A stretch of 64,000 nucleotides of DNA, from NCBI GenBank assembly GCA_038501785.1, contig JBAMJR010000031.1, positions 10,325,001 through 10,389,000 on the forward strand, given 5' to 3'. The notes beneath the pieces were generated by a model that made no database searches, was not told the origin of the DNA, and saw only the letters and a list, made by a program, of their open reading frames with translations. The DNA is from Myoxocephalus aenaeus (Eukaryota; Chordata; Actinopteri; Perciformes; Cottidae). This document shows, piece after piece, positions 42,330 to 54,500 of this stretch. Made by a program: the position numbers and the translations under genes. The stretch's first letter is position 1; each line of letters starts with the position of its first letter.

Positions 42330-44111
42330 GTAATTTTTAGAATGTGTTGCTGCAGTCCTCATTATGAAAAGTCAATTAAATGCCATAATGTGCAGGGACA
42401 GGTACTCGTATGTAGGTGTCAATGTCTTAACGCTAAAATTTAAATTGTAAATTGATCACTGTGATCTTAGTACCGGTACTATGGAGTCTAGAGCAACAGA
42501 TACTCTAAATGCTGTGTAACACATTCTACAGTGAGAGATTTGTCTTGTTTACGCATTCTTGTGTGGTGTTCTGGTGTGGTATTTTTTTTTTTTGGTTGGT
42601 GTCCCCTAATTTAATCAGATTTGGTTTTCTGTATAATGTTGATGGGCTGGTTTCTCCTTCAATTATCAAATTGAGTCCTGGACGAAGGACGTTTTCCAAC
42701 AGATGCACCCATTCCGGTTTTTAGTTTAGGTCCAGGTTTTGTTCCCCTGTTTTAAAATGGGCATCCGTCTAATTTTGAGGCAGGTTTTTTCCTGACATGT
42801 TTCGGCGAAAACAGTGGATGTGCGTCTGCGCGGATGCATTCTTTGTGATTTGAGAAGCAAAAGACCAATAACAAGAGAACATGTGAATCTGGCCAATAGC
42901 TGAACACGCGTTAAGACAAACAACACCACGGGAGCCAATCATTGCCATACACCGCGAAACAGCATGGCAGAGGGGCGTGTCTTCATTCAGAAGCAGCCGT
43001 TGTCACTTTAGCTCGTGCTCATCGCGACCAATGGCTGACGAGTTTATCAGGGAGCGACCAATCACGGTACACGAATGTGTTCGGCAGAAACGGTGTCCAT
43101 TTTGGCTCAACGCGGTGTGCCTTCGCTAACGGAATCAAAGGACCAAAATGGCGGAACCAGGTTCTCAGTGGCAGTCAGCTCCGACCGTCTCTACGATTGA
43201 CGGCGTAAACGCCCAATAGGAGCGCGAGTTGTTACGTCCAGTACCCAATCACATCGCTGCACACAGGAGATTTGTGGCGAAGTACAGTAGTTTGCAGTCC
43301 TCCAGATCAACAAGCCACTATTTTGGAAGCAGTTTGATAAACACTCACTGTTTCTCAGTTGATGTCAGTCGCTATCTGCGTTTCCAGCAGGGACGTTTTA
43401 CGCGCACTCAGCGATAAGCCAGTACAAAACTAGCCAGCCACACAGCCCTGAACCGATAAGGTTGGACGACATCGTCAGCTGAACTTTTAAGACAACTAAC
43501 GTTCTTTCGTTTTTCTATAATTTCCACATCAGGCAAGACAAGCAATCGGTCTTGTTTTCCGACTAGCTGACAATATACACAACCGAGCTAGCGAGAACGT
43601 TTCATCGTTAATCTGGCAACTTGTCACGAGCGCTAAACGTTAGCCAACTTCTTTCTTTTTTTCCACCAAACAGAGCAATACTCGGCTTATTTTTTTTTAT
43701 GACAAGCAACCCTTTTTCCTTAACCACGAGTATTTTTCTCGAAGAACTTCATAGAAAACCGTTGGTTTTGTTTTTTACATAACTAATTGCTGAATAAAGA
43801 GGCCAAAGCAACCTTAGCTACTGAAGAAGTGTCAGCCTCAGCTAACACCAAACCCTTAACGTGAACCATTTCTAACAATCATATAAGGAAGAGGTCAGTC
43901 CTGCGTTAACTGATTGGTGCTGTATTCAGGACATTTAACTTAAATATACCGTTTGTTACCCTTTTAACGGACGCTCTCGCCTTAAAAAAAACAACTCAAC
44001 TGTCAGACCAGCAAGCCACCTGAGAAGGAGCAGTGGTAGGAGCTAAGGGAAGTTGTGTAGCGCCACAGAATCCCTCATCGGATTGTTATATTATCAGTGT
44101 TATTGCTGAAA
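42330..44111. other. snrnp27-mxd1 intergenic region and mxd1 5' UTR
   Basis: Contains the CCAAT array and, from about 43260 to 44111, CG-bearing sequence that likely includes the mxd1 core promoter and 5' UTR. No coding exon for another gene seen. Confidence 0.6.
42865..43249 (+). promoter_or_regulatory. Array of seven CCAAT boxes upstream of mxd1
   Basis: CCAAT occurs on the plus strand at 42865, 42893, 42935, 43028, 43058, 43213 and 43245. Three of the gaps are 28-32 bp, about three helical turns. The region is CpG-richer than its flanks. CCAAT is the NF-Y site. The array lies about 0.86-1.25 kb upstream of the mxd1 start codon and probably near its transcription start, since a long 5' UTR follows. 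Function inferred. Confidence 0.6.
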
Positions 44112-47100
44112 ATGGCGGCGATCGGAATGGTGCAGATGTTGATCGAAGCAGCCGAGTACCTTGAGCGCAGGGAACGAGGTAACGTGTATTGTTTTCTACG
44201 GTCTGTTTTCTGTGTGAAAAATTACAATGACATCACTCCCCCTAAATCTCGCTAATGAATGCACCTGACGTTTTTAAGCTATTTCATAATCCTTTTGCTG
44301 TCCTGTTTATTTTGTATTTGTTATATATTAAGTAATCGAGTAAGGTTATCGGATTTTGCAACCGCACAGCAGAATGCATCACCCAAAATAATAGGTGCTC
44401 ACAAATAGTAATATTCAGACATTTGGGAATGTTGTGCAAATGTGCAAAAACATGCATTTTCCCTCTATGATAATGAATAAAAGATTGAATGCATATGTAT
44501 GGCAGATGCAGTCAGATGAGCAGGGACACTTGGTTTTCACGCAGGCCCCTCCTTTCCCTCTGTTGTGGTTTGCTAGTGGGGTTTATTCCAGTTCAAGATG
44601 ACATCATTGTCCAGGCAGAGGGGAGAAATCACTGTATAAAGATACTGCATGGAATCCACCCATTGCATCCCTGCACTTAAGCACAAGACATTGCTACTGA
44701 ATTCCAAAAGACTCAGGATCAACTGTGGCACATTTTGCAACCGTTCTATTTTGGTTTCTTTTCACTGTGGCTATATTTTGTGCTGCCAGATATCTGGACA
44801 CGTGACCACTATGTTGTTTGTTTGCTTGCAGAAGCCGAACACGGCTATGCCTCCATACCACCCTTCAGCAGCAGCCAAGAGAGGGACAGCTTGAAAAGGA
44901 AAAGCAAAAGCAAGAAAAACACAAGTAGCAGGTAAAGGCATCGCAGCTCCTTGTGGCCAGAATATATACACTGTATAATTGTTCAGCTCTGCAACAAGGC
45001 GCTCATAATAACCTTATCTTCAAGTGTGTCCCCACTGAGCGCAGCAACGCTCATTCATTGTTTACTGGATTGTTTTTTGATTTTTACATTGCACATTTAT
45101 AATTTGCCCTTTTGTAGTGACATAATCATAAATTAAGACATTTAACATCATTTTGTTTAGCTTTTCTTTCTTTTTTTGGTGCTGCAATTAAATACATTTC
45201 AAACTCGAGTAATATGAAATTTAACTCACTGCCGTTTTGTAGCGCCTGATACTACAGAAAAAGGCACCTGATAATGTGGCTGCATTTATGAGTCAATTGG
45301 TTTATGGCCTTGTTTGGACTACCACTTGTCTGCAAAGCGCGTGAGTGACAGCAGCAAACATCAGTCTGTCCGAAAGCGAATGGGCTCTCAGTAAGGCAAA
45401 CTGGGTCAGTCAAGGTGACAACAGACGACATTTCACAGAGGGAGCATGTCCTGACAGCGCCAGTCAATAGACACTACTGCACACACTCAGAATTCTATAA
45501 ATCAATCATATCGGGACAGATTTATGTTGCATCCACACCCCACAAATCAATGTGCACTCTGTGATTAGATTGCCGATTGGGTTTCATGCAATTGTGAAAT
45601 TTTGTTTGTGAAACTCGTTTGAACACACAGCTTCTGAGTGCATCGATTGTTTCGATGGAGAGGATAAAGAAGCTCCATGATCGAAGGCAGCACTAGTGGA
45701 ACCATATTCTATAGGACCTACAAGATTTGAGTGCGTTTGTGTCCACATGTATGCGCATATACACAATGGAAACACCACAATTAAACAGCTAATTGGTGCA
45801 AAAAGTTTTAGACTTGCTTTTCGTTTTACGTCTTTAACCCTTTCACAGTGTGTTTTCAGTTCATAAAAGTTAATTGTACTCGTTGAGTTGTACTCAGCTC
45901 TGCCCTCTCTGGTTCACTTCTGGTTCCAAAAAAGCAAGATGGCGACAGCCAGTCAAAACACCAAACTCAAGGCTTTAAAACTGCATCCCACAAGCCAAAG
46001 GGTGTTGTGACAGTGACTACATCCACTTCTTAAGCTTTTAAGACCAGCAGGACCTATGTAGGTCCTTTTTCCCCAGGTTCACAGTGTTCAAATAGTTCAA
46101 GTAGTCGTATGAACCCCAAATTAATTATAATACTTTATTATTTTATATCATTTCTTTTCAGAATTTCTTTGTGAAAAAAATTTATGTTTAAAAAAACAAA
46201 CACTTTTATAACATATTTTGATCAAAATGTTTTTCGAGCGGTTTCCGACATGTTCAAAATGTGTGCTTTCAGACCCTTACCAAGGTCCCACATACTAATA
46301 ACACACCTTTTTGGAAATAACAGTCCATAAAGAACCCTGCAATAAAAAACACAGAAAAACAAAGTGTTGGGGTGATTCGAAGGTTTTATAGAAAAAAAAA
46401 CTGTAAATCGGTTCAGAAATGGGAAAGTTAGATCCAAGATCGTAAACAAAACAGGAGGGCCGCTGGACCCGGAAATGTGAGATCGCGTAAAATGAAAAAA
46501 CTCTCCGGACGTTTTGGGAACTTTAAGGTACTAATAGTGGACCACTATGGATGTGGATTGCTTTGTTAGACTCCTACAAGCCCGGACGGTTACGTAGATG
46601 ATTAGTGAAATCTGATGTTGTAAAGGGTACTTATGAGGGTTTTTGTGAAACCTTACGGGCGGCGCGAAAAATGGACGGACTGACGGCGAGTCGTTGGAAT
46701 GTACGTAAGTACATAATCGGACAAAAAAAAAAAAACGGTTTTCCTTTGACGTTTCCTTCATTTTCTCCACAACCACGTCGTTGTTTAACTTCATTTAAAG
46801 TTCTACAATACTGCAACCCTTTTGAGAAGACATCGGATCTGTACAAAGGGGGTAAATCAAGTGCTAGGGAGCATGGGGCTTAGTCTTTGACATTTTAACC
46901 CACTCTGTTTGATTGGAGATGGGTTGATCTCACAAGAGGTATGTCGGCTATAAGGGCCCACTGTACCTCATCAACTTCCACTGGAATAAATGCCAAACAC
47001 CGAGAGAAGGATATAAATAGGTTTATATATATAGGCCTCTTACCTTGTGAAACTCAATGTTCAGTATACATCCAGCTGAAATAGCTGCAACCATGTACGT

Positions 47101-50026
47101 GACATTCTGAAACAGAACAAGGGCAACATCATAAATGTCCTCAATGAGTTTCTGTCCAAACATGTTCGCTTGAGCTGTCACGCATTGCCCCTCCCTATCT
47201 GTGATGGCAGGCCTATAGACATTGTTGGCTGACACGTTGTATACACTTGTATGTCTGAGGAACTTCTTGACCTAAAGTGTCCTCTGGATGGCCAAGTATC
47301 CAATGTACAGAACACATGATGTGAAGCATGTAAACTATGTTCATATATATGCCTGTTACCCCCCATAACCCAATGTACATATGCAGCTATATTATCGGCA
47401 GATCTAAAGTTAGAAGACTGCTATACACAGACGCTTGAGTGTTCCATAACATCTTACACGCACTAGTTGATAAGTTGGATAATGACCTGCGTTTCATTGT
47501 ATAAATGCGTACATGTGTAAATACTTCTCTTTTAAAAGGAACTTGTCGATATTCAAATATTCGGTTTAGCCTGTTGGTCATGATTTTGTCCGTTGAGCTT
47601 AACTTGGTCAATTGAGTGCAGCAGGAATAAGTCATAAAACCTGTATATGAGTCAGCAATTTTGCACTTTCGGTTACTGCATCACTAAGTGAAATGATTTT
47701 GGTTAAATGTCTGAAAAAGGGTTTGTGTTTAACACAAGGTGAAGAGATTTTAATGTTATGTTCTACAACATAATCCTGATCTTGGAATGTGTTGCAGAAC
47801 GTTTTAAAGCTCAGAGAACTGATACCACTGACTGCTTTTAAATCTAGAATGAAAGAAATAAAGGCAGGCTCCCAATTTTTTTAATGTTTCTTAAATTGAC
47901 TCGGTTACGTCACTTTCTCTTAGCTTTTAGTTTCTTTTAACTTGTTTTGTGTTTTCTGTCTGTAACTATGTGTTTTTTATGATGCTGCCTGGCTTGGCCA
48001 GGTCTCCCTCGAAAAAGAGATTTTTAATCTCACTGGGACACTCCTGGTTAAATAAAGGTTTAAATAAAAAAAAAATCACTAAATACCCCTCTTGTAAACT
48101 TCGAAGCTTCTAAATGAGACCACAAAACAACATCACATTGACAAGTCCGCCTCCATCTTCGTGTTGGTGACGTGAAGTCATGCTACGTCATGAACGTTGT
48201 TTACCACAGAGTTTATTTTCGACATTAATCCAATGGAAAAATCCCATTGGCTTTTTGACGAGGGAACCAGTTGGTTAACTTTCGGGTTGGTCTACAAAAG
48301 TGTGTCATCCCTGCAGCACTATTATGATGGGGACAAATCTGTAGAGCACTAAAAGGTGCAAGATGAGGACCGGTGCAAGAACACACCTGCCTCCATCTCA
48401 GAACATGTCCTCACATGCTTAGGTGACACTATACTTTTAGACATGCCCTGTGGAGAAAATATGTGACTTTGTATGTCAAGTAGACTACGAGCTGCTGCAG
48501 GTTTGTCCCCCAGCCATTAAATATTTGTAGCACTATTACCATTGTATTTGTTTAACCACAAGTTTATGTTCAGCAATCCTTCTATGATCATCTATGAGCT
48601 TTTAATCAGCTATTGCTCATTACTATTCGAGAGCAGCTGAGCCACACTTGTTATTAATAAGGGTCTTCTGCTCAGCTTGGATTATTTGATGTGGTCTGGT
48701 GTGAAGCTGGCTCTTGATCATTAATAGGCAGAACGGCACTATGGCTGAATGAATTTCCCTCTTTGGGGGGGAAAGGGGGGATTTCTGACAGACGAGAGTG
48801 GACTATTAATTGATCAGGCATAATACGTTATTTTGTCGCGTTTGAGACTTGCTGAAAGTAGGCAGCCATGTATGTATGCATATGTGTATATATGCATGTG
48901 AAGCCACTCGACCCAGTATGAACAAGCTCCTCCAGTTTCTGTTTAACCATGGTGTGGGTAGTGGGGGAGGGGAGTCGCTGTGGTTCTGGCGTGTATGTGT
49001 TCATGTGTGTCAGTAGTGACTCCCCCATCCCCCTCATCTCTCTCTCTCTCTCTCTCCCACTTGTGTTTTCTCTCTCTTCTCACCTCCTCCATCCCTCTGT
49101 GTCTTTCCTGCTCTGTTCTCTCTCTTGGCAAGCGGTGGAGAGCACCAGCTCCTCCATTACATAGGTCCTCCCCCACGCTCCACACACAACACTGTGCAGC
49201 TACAGTGCTCTATGGTCTTGCCATCCATGTTGAGCAGGCAAACGCACCATACTCACTCACTACCCTGTGTTGTTGCTCAGGTGTATATGGCTGAGTTGGG
49301 CAAGGCTACAGCAAGCCTTCAGAAATGAAAACGGGTCAATAGTAGATTCATGTTGAAGAATCTTCTTGTCTACAATTCAGTTCTCCAGCTTAATCTGATG
49401 ATCTCAAACTTTCTCTATCAAGGACCCCCAAAGAAATAATAGCAAACAGCCACCGTGTAGCGAGGCCGTGTCCAGGGATCTGTCAGGGAAGATTGAATGT
49501 CAACACTGTATGTGGCGTTTAAAGACTCAAACTTATTATTAGAATGGTCATTCATTTTCTTGACATCGCCCCATACTAGTCAGTACCAAGTGACACAGCC
49601 CATCACTGTCTTTTTCAGGAGACTCGGAAGCTGCGATCGTAGCTGCCAGGAGCAGTTTCACAATGATTTAAGAGTTAAGAGTCCCTCTGGTTGAGGGATC
49701 AGACTGACTTGGAACCCTCTCAAAAGGAAATGCGGGTTTCATACTACCGTTGTCTTATTTTTGCAGTGTTGGACATCAATCCTTTCTTTAATAGTAACTT
49801 TAGAGCAATGTGTTGATATAGAAATAGAGCAACCCATACATAATAGGGGTAGGGTTATGGGGCCAGGGCCGGAGGTGGGGATGTGCCTGAAATGTAGCCT
49901 GAATAAGTGGGATCATTTCCCTGCTAGCGCTGTTATGTCACCAGCGGCTGTCTGCCCTGCACAGGAATGCACACTGGCTGGAGGGGGCTAAGTGAGATAG
50001 AGAGCACCTAAAGCTGAAACAAGATG

Positions 50027-50070
<44 letters not shown>

Positions 50071-51518
50071 GCACGACACCCATTGCGGTTCAGAAGTTGC
50101 AATATTGGAAGACATTATCTCTGAGCTTAGTCCTGACAGTAAGTTGAGGTGAATCAAGGTGTACGTGTGTGTGAGTGTCCTCTGGAGATCTCGGCCATGG
50201 CTTGGGGACCGTGTCGAGCCCAGCCGAGCTGGAGGTGCAGACAGGCTATTTTGGGACCTGGGGTGGGTGGATCAGGAGGTCAGGTGGAGGTTGATGAGCA
50301 TTCAAGAATGCTGAGGGGGATCTCTGCCTTTCCCGCTGCCGGCTCAGCGGCGGAGCAACTCTGTCCCTCCATTCTGTCTTCGTACCTTTTCTACTGAACA
50401 ATAACAGCGTCAGTCCCGCCTTGAACAGGCTGTGAGAAAGAGGGCTACTGCAATGCAGAAGTCATTCTGGCCGCGAGCACACCTCCATCTCTCAGTTTAC
50501 CTTCAGCACCGTGTCCTTACCCCACCCCCGCCTCTCTCAGTACGACATGCACAGTGGATAATCGGGCAATTTGAGGGGGCATAGTCCCTCGCTTCTGTTT
50601 GTAGTTACTGTTACTATGTTTACCCCTGGCCTCTTTATTACGTATTTGAGTGGGGTCCTTAAAAAAGCACACGTGTCCTCTGTAGAACGAGCCACAGGCA
50701 GCAGAATGCTCAGCCTGTTTTTCCTTACAATCTCATTTTGTCAGCCGTTCTGACGGCTCTAAAACTCCCACACAGCCTTTTCTTCCTCTCTCACTCCCCT
50801 GCTGTAAGGTCTTGGATTGCTGTGATGGCACACAAAGAGGAAACCTTACCCTGTTTAACCCAAGAACAAATAGTAACACCATCACTAACATCGGGTATAT
50901 TTTACCCGATATAATGTTCCTGATTTTAAGAAAAATACAAGGGTTAGGGTTATCAAAATATATTAAATATTAAACAATACAAGGCAAATTGAAGTACTTC
51001 TATTCTACCCTATAGAACTTAAAACATGTATCATGGGGGGAACCCTAAAAAAAGGCTCAAAATCGGGTGGAAACTTAGGGAATTGTCAATGAAACATGAT
51101 TAAAAATATAAATAATGGAGCTATGAACTTGTTCTTTGGTCCACCCGTTCCTGGGACATGTGAGCCTTGCCCTGTGAAGGCACAGTGTCCCTTTTACCCT
51201 CTACCCCTAACATCGGGTATATTTTACCCGAACACGTGCCTGTTGAAAAAAAACAGTGATCAGAGCCGAGAGACACGCCCACCTTCAATAACGTCAGTGA
51301 GCAGCATGAAGCTACACAACGACCCACGCAACTCAGGCAAAAGCATCACAATGAAAATTACGTAACCACAATCACACGGGTAAAAATCACCTGACGTTAG
51401 TGTTCTAAGGTTAAGCAATGTCTTTGTTAGTATGTGTGGTTTCTCATAATATATGTTTTATCTCCACAGGTCTACGCACAATGAAATGGAAAAGAACAGG
51501 TATGTAAAAATGTCCTGT

Positions 51519-51550
<32 letters not shown>

Positions 51551-54500
51551 TCGTGCATATTTGGGCATTGTTGCTGTTCCTCTGTTACCATGAACAGTGT
51601 CTCTAAATTATGTGTTGATTTTACTCGGAATTAGAATGAAGAGAGAAAGTTAAATACATTATTATTTTCATGTTGGTACTATAATAAGGCCATGATTTAA
51701 ATGTTTAAAAGGAAACTGAAAATGCCAAATGGATATTGAAAGGGATATGGGGTGGTCGACATTTCAATTTTAGCATGCTATTATGCGAAACTAAGATGAT
51801 GAACATGGCAAACGTTATCCCTGCTTTGCTTAGCATCAGCATGTAAACATCAACATTGTAAGCGTGTTACATGCAGATATTGGCATTTAGCCCAAAACCC
51901 TGCAATGTCAAAGTACAGCCTCACCGATGCTGCTAGCATGGCTGTAGACCCCTGCTATGAAACGCCACATTAATACGTTTACTATAATCTTTTTTGCAAG
52001 ATAATGCCACAGCTGTAATACCAGGCTGTGAGGGTTGTAATGAGTCAAAACATACATGAAACGGCTGTTATTTCATCAGGGACACATTTTAGGCCAGAAA
52101 ACTAATATGTAGTTAATTAATTAAATGAGTTGGTCCCCGTCAGTCTCAGTGCTAGTTGATCCAGCCCAGTGGACAGAACGAATAATATATGGCACGGAGG
52201 GCTGTGCCCGGGACTCAGCCCTCTGCATGTGTGTGTGTGTGCATGAGTGTGTGTGTGGAGACACCTCAGGCTCAGCAGTAAGTAAAAATTACGACCACAG
52301 CCCGTCGTATTACACTTGAAAACATTCATAGCCTTTAGCCAGTTTCTCCCACCAGTAGCTTGATGATAGAAAGCCATCATAGGCAGACGAGACCCATCCC
52401 CCTCTCTGGTAATATTGCCTCAGTGAAATCTCCATACACACATTCAAAGTCCTAATTTGTACAACTCCCCTCCCCAGACGTCGTTGCACACAGAACGAAG
52501 AGCGTGCGCATGTTTACGTCCGCGTAACACGACTCCAGCCACCACCAGGCCTTTTTTGCCTTCCTCCCAGCTGGTCATGAGCAGCTACTGTTGGGGGTCA
52601 GAGAGTGAGAGCGAGGACACTTCGCTTCTGGCCTTCGGCTGCACACACAAGCCTGTAGCTCCACATACACCTCATATAATGACAGACTGCGCTGAAGCCA
52701 CACTGCCCCAGAATAACCTGTTGGTGATATAGCGTTGTGTGTTCCAGCTGCAGCGGTTTTCTATCACTCCGACATTATGTGACCTGTGCTTTTTCCTGAG
52801 TCTGCTGCGCGTCAGGATTGTTTAACGAACATTAGCTTTCCCTGCTGATTATGTTAGAATAACACTGCCAAGGGCATGTCAATGTTATGTAATGGCAGAC
52901 CTCATGCCCTTTTGGAATGAGTCAGCTGAGAAACAGGCACTTGGTTTCAGCAGCTGAACACTGTTTTGTATGTGTTTTGTATTGTAGCCTCAACTTGCCG
53001 AGCGTCTGTGTTTTTAACAGGCCAAGGGGCAACGATGGACTGTTCCATCTGGAGCACTGGGTGTTTTCCCATTGGGCTGCTTCACAACTGGGGCCGCCTC
53101 AACACGAAATATACACATTTTAGAAGAAAAAAAATGTCAACACCCGCTTGAATACAAGTAACCAAGTGCTGTGTGCTACCAGACAATTACTTTTGAGCCA
53201 GTTCATGCTAAAGCTTTGTTCATACTGCAGCGTGCAAAAAGGCGTTTACGCTCAACACGCTGTTGGTGTTTCTTCGAGATGCCAGATGGCGTACAAAAGA
53301 AAATCTATGAAAGATCCAGAAGACAATGAGTATAACCGGCAAAAAGCCATAAACCGGAAACTCATATCTCATATGACTACTTTGTCACCTTTATACAAAC
53401 CCTGTAAATAAATAAGTTAAGTATTGAATGTTTTTTATAAAGAAAGCATTTTTGATAGTGGTTTGATCTGTGAACTATTTCATTGACAGTCACGTCTGAA
53501 AAGGTAAACACTGTTAGCTCCGTCTCCACTGTTAGCTCCGTCTCCACTGTTAGCTCCGTCTCCACTGTTAGAGCTGTTAGCACCGTTGGCTATGACTGTT
53601 AGCATCGAAATGCAAAGGATGAGAACATATTTGAGCGTGTCCTCTGCCCACAGTGAAATCAGTCTTACCCTCCGATTTTGAATAAAGTATTTCCGGCTGT
53701 GACGCTCACATCAGGATTACTTGCAGCAGACAACAAATGAACAGCTCATTCAGCCAGCCCTCGGCTGCCAAAACATTTTTTTACACTCGCTCTCAGGAAG
53801 AGTCTGACGTACACATGCCCACACGCTCAGGCACACACAGGCATACAGACACGTACACGCTCTGCCGAGGCTGGAGCTAGAGGTGTGTGTTGTGTAACAG
53901 CGGGTCAAGCGGTCGCAAACACCCACCAGACCGTAGCAACTGCCAAGGCTGCCAGCTTAGAGCGGCTGTGAACTGGGTTATAGGACAGCGCACATTAATA
54001 ATGGGTTCAGATCTGAAAATATGTCGATCAGTCTTTGGATTTCTGCACGGTTCTGTTTGATTCTTGTCAAGTGAGGATTTACACTGTTCCTCAGAAATCC
54101 TTGCATCATTATGTACTATGTAGTAATGTTGCAATGCAGAAGAAGCAAACAGGAGAGTCTCATGACTTTTTTACCTGTGCAAACCATTTAGTCACGACCG
54201 CTTATACGAATGAGTAACAGTTGCATCATTAAAGCCAAAACGCACCGTGGCTCATAGAAAAAAATACAAATTCTTCATTGACATTTGACTGATATTTATT
54301 TTCTGTATCTCTCGATCCCAAAGTTGCATTAATACGGTCTTAGAATGGGCAGGTGTGTCCTCCAGTGTGTCTGTAGCTCTAAGTATTGAACTGTCAAAAG
54401 CTTGCCCAGGTACACACTTCACTTAGTCTTAATCAGATTTTAATTTTCTCAATTTTAGATTGTATTTTATTCAGGCACACTTATAAGCCTGTTTGTGTAT

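Noticed and set aside
46200..46900. Cluster of small frames with odd composition in mxd1 intron 2
   Set aside because: Frames are short, overlap on both strands and match no known domain; probably an unclassified repeat.
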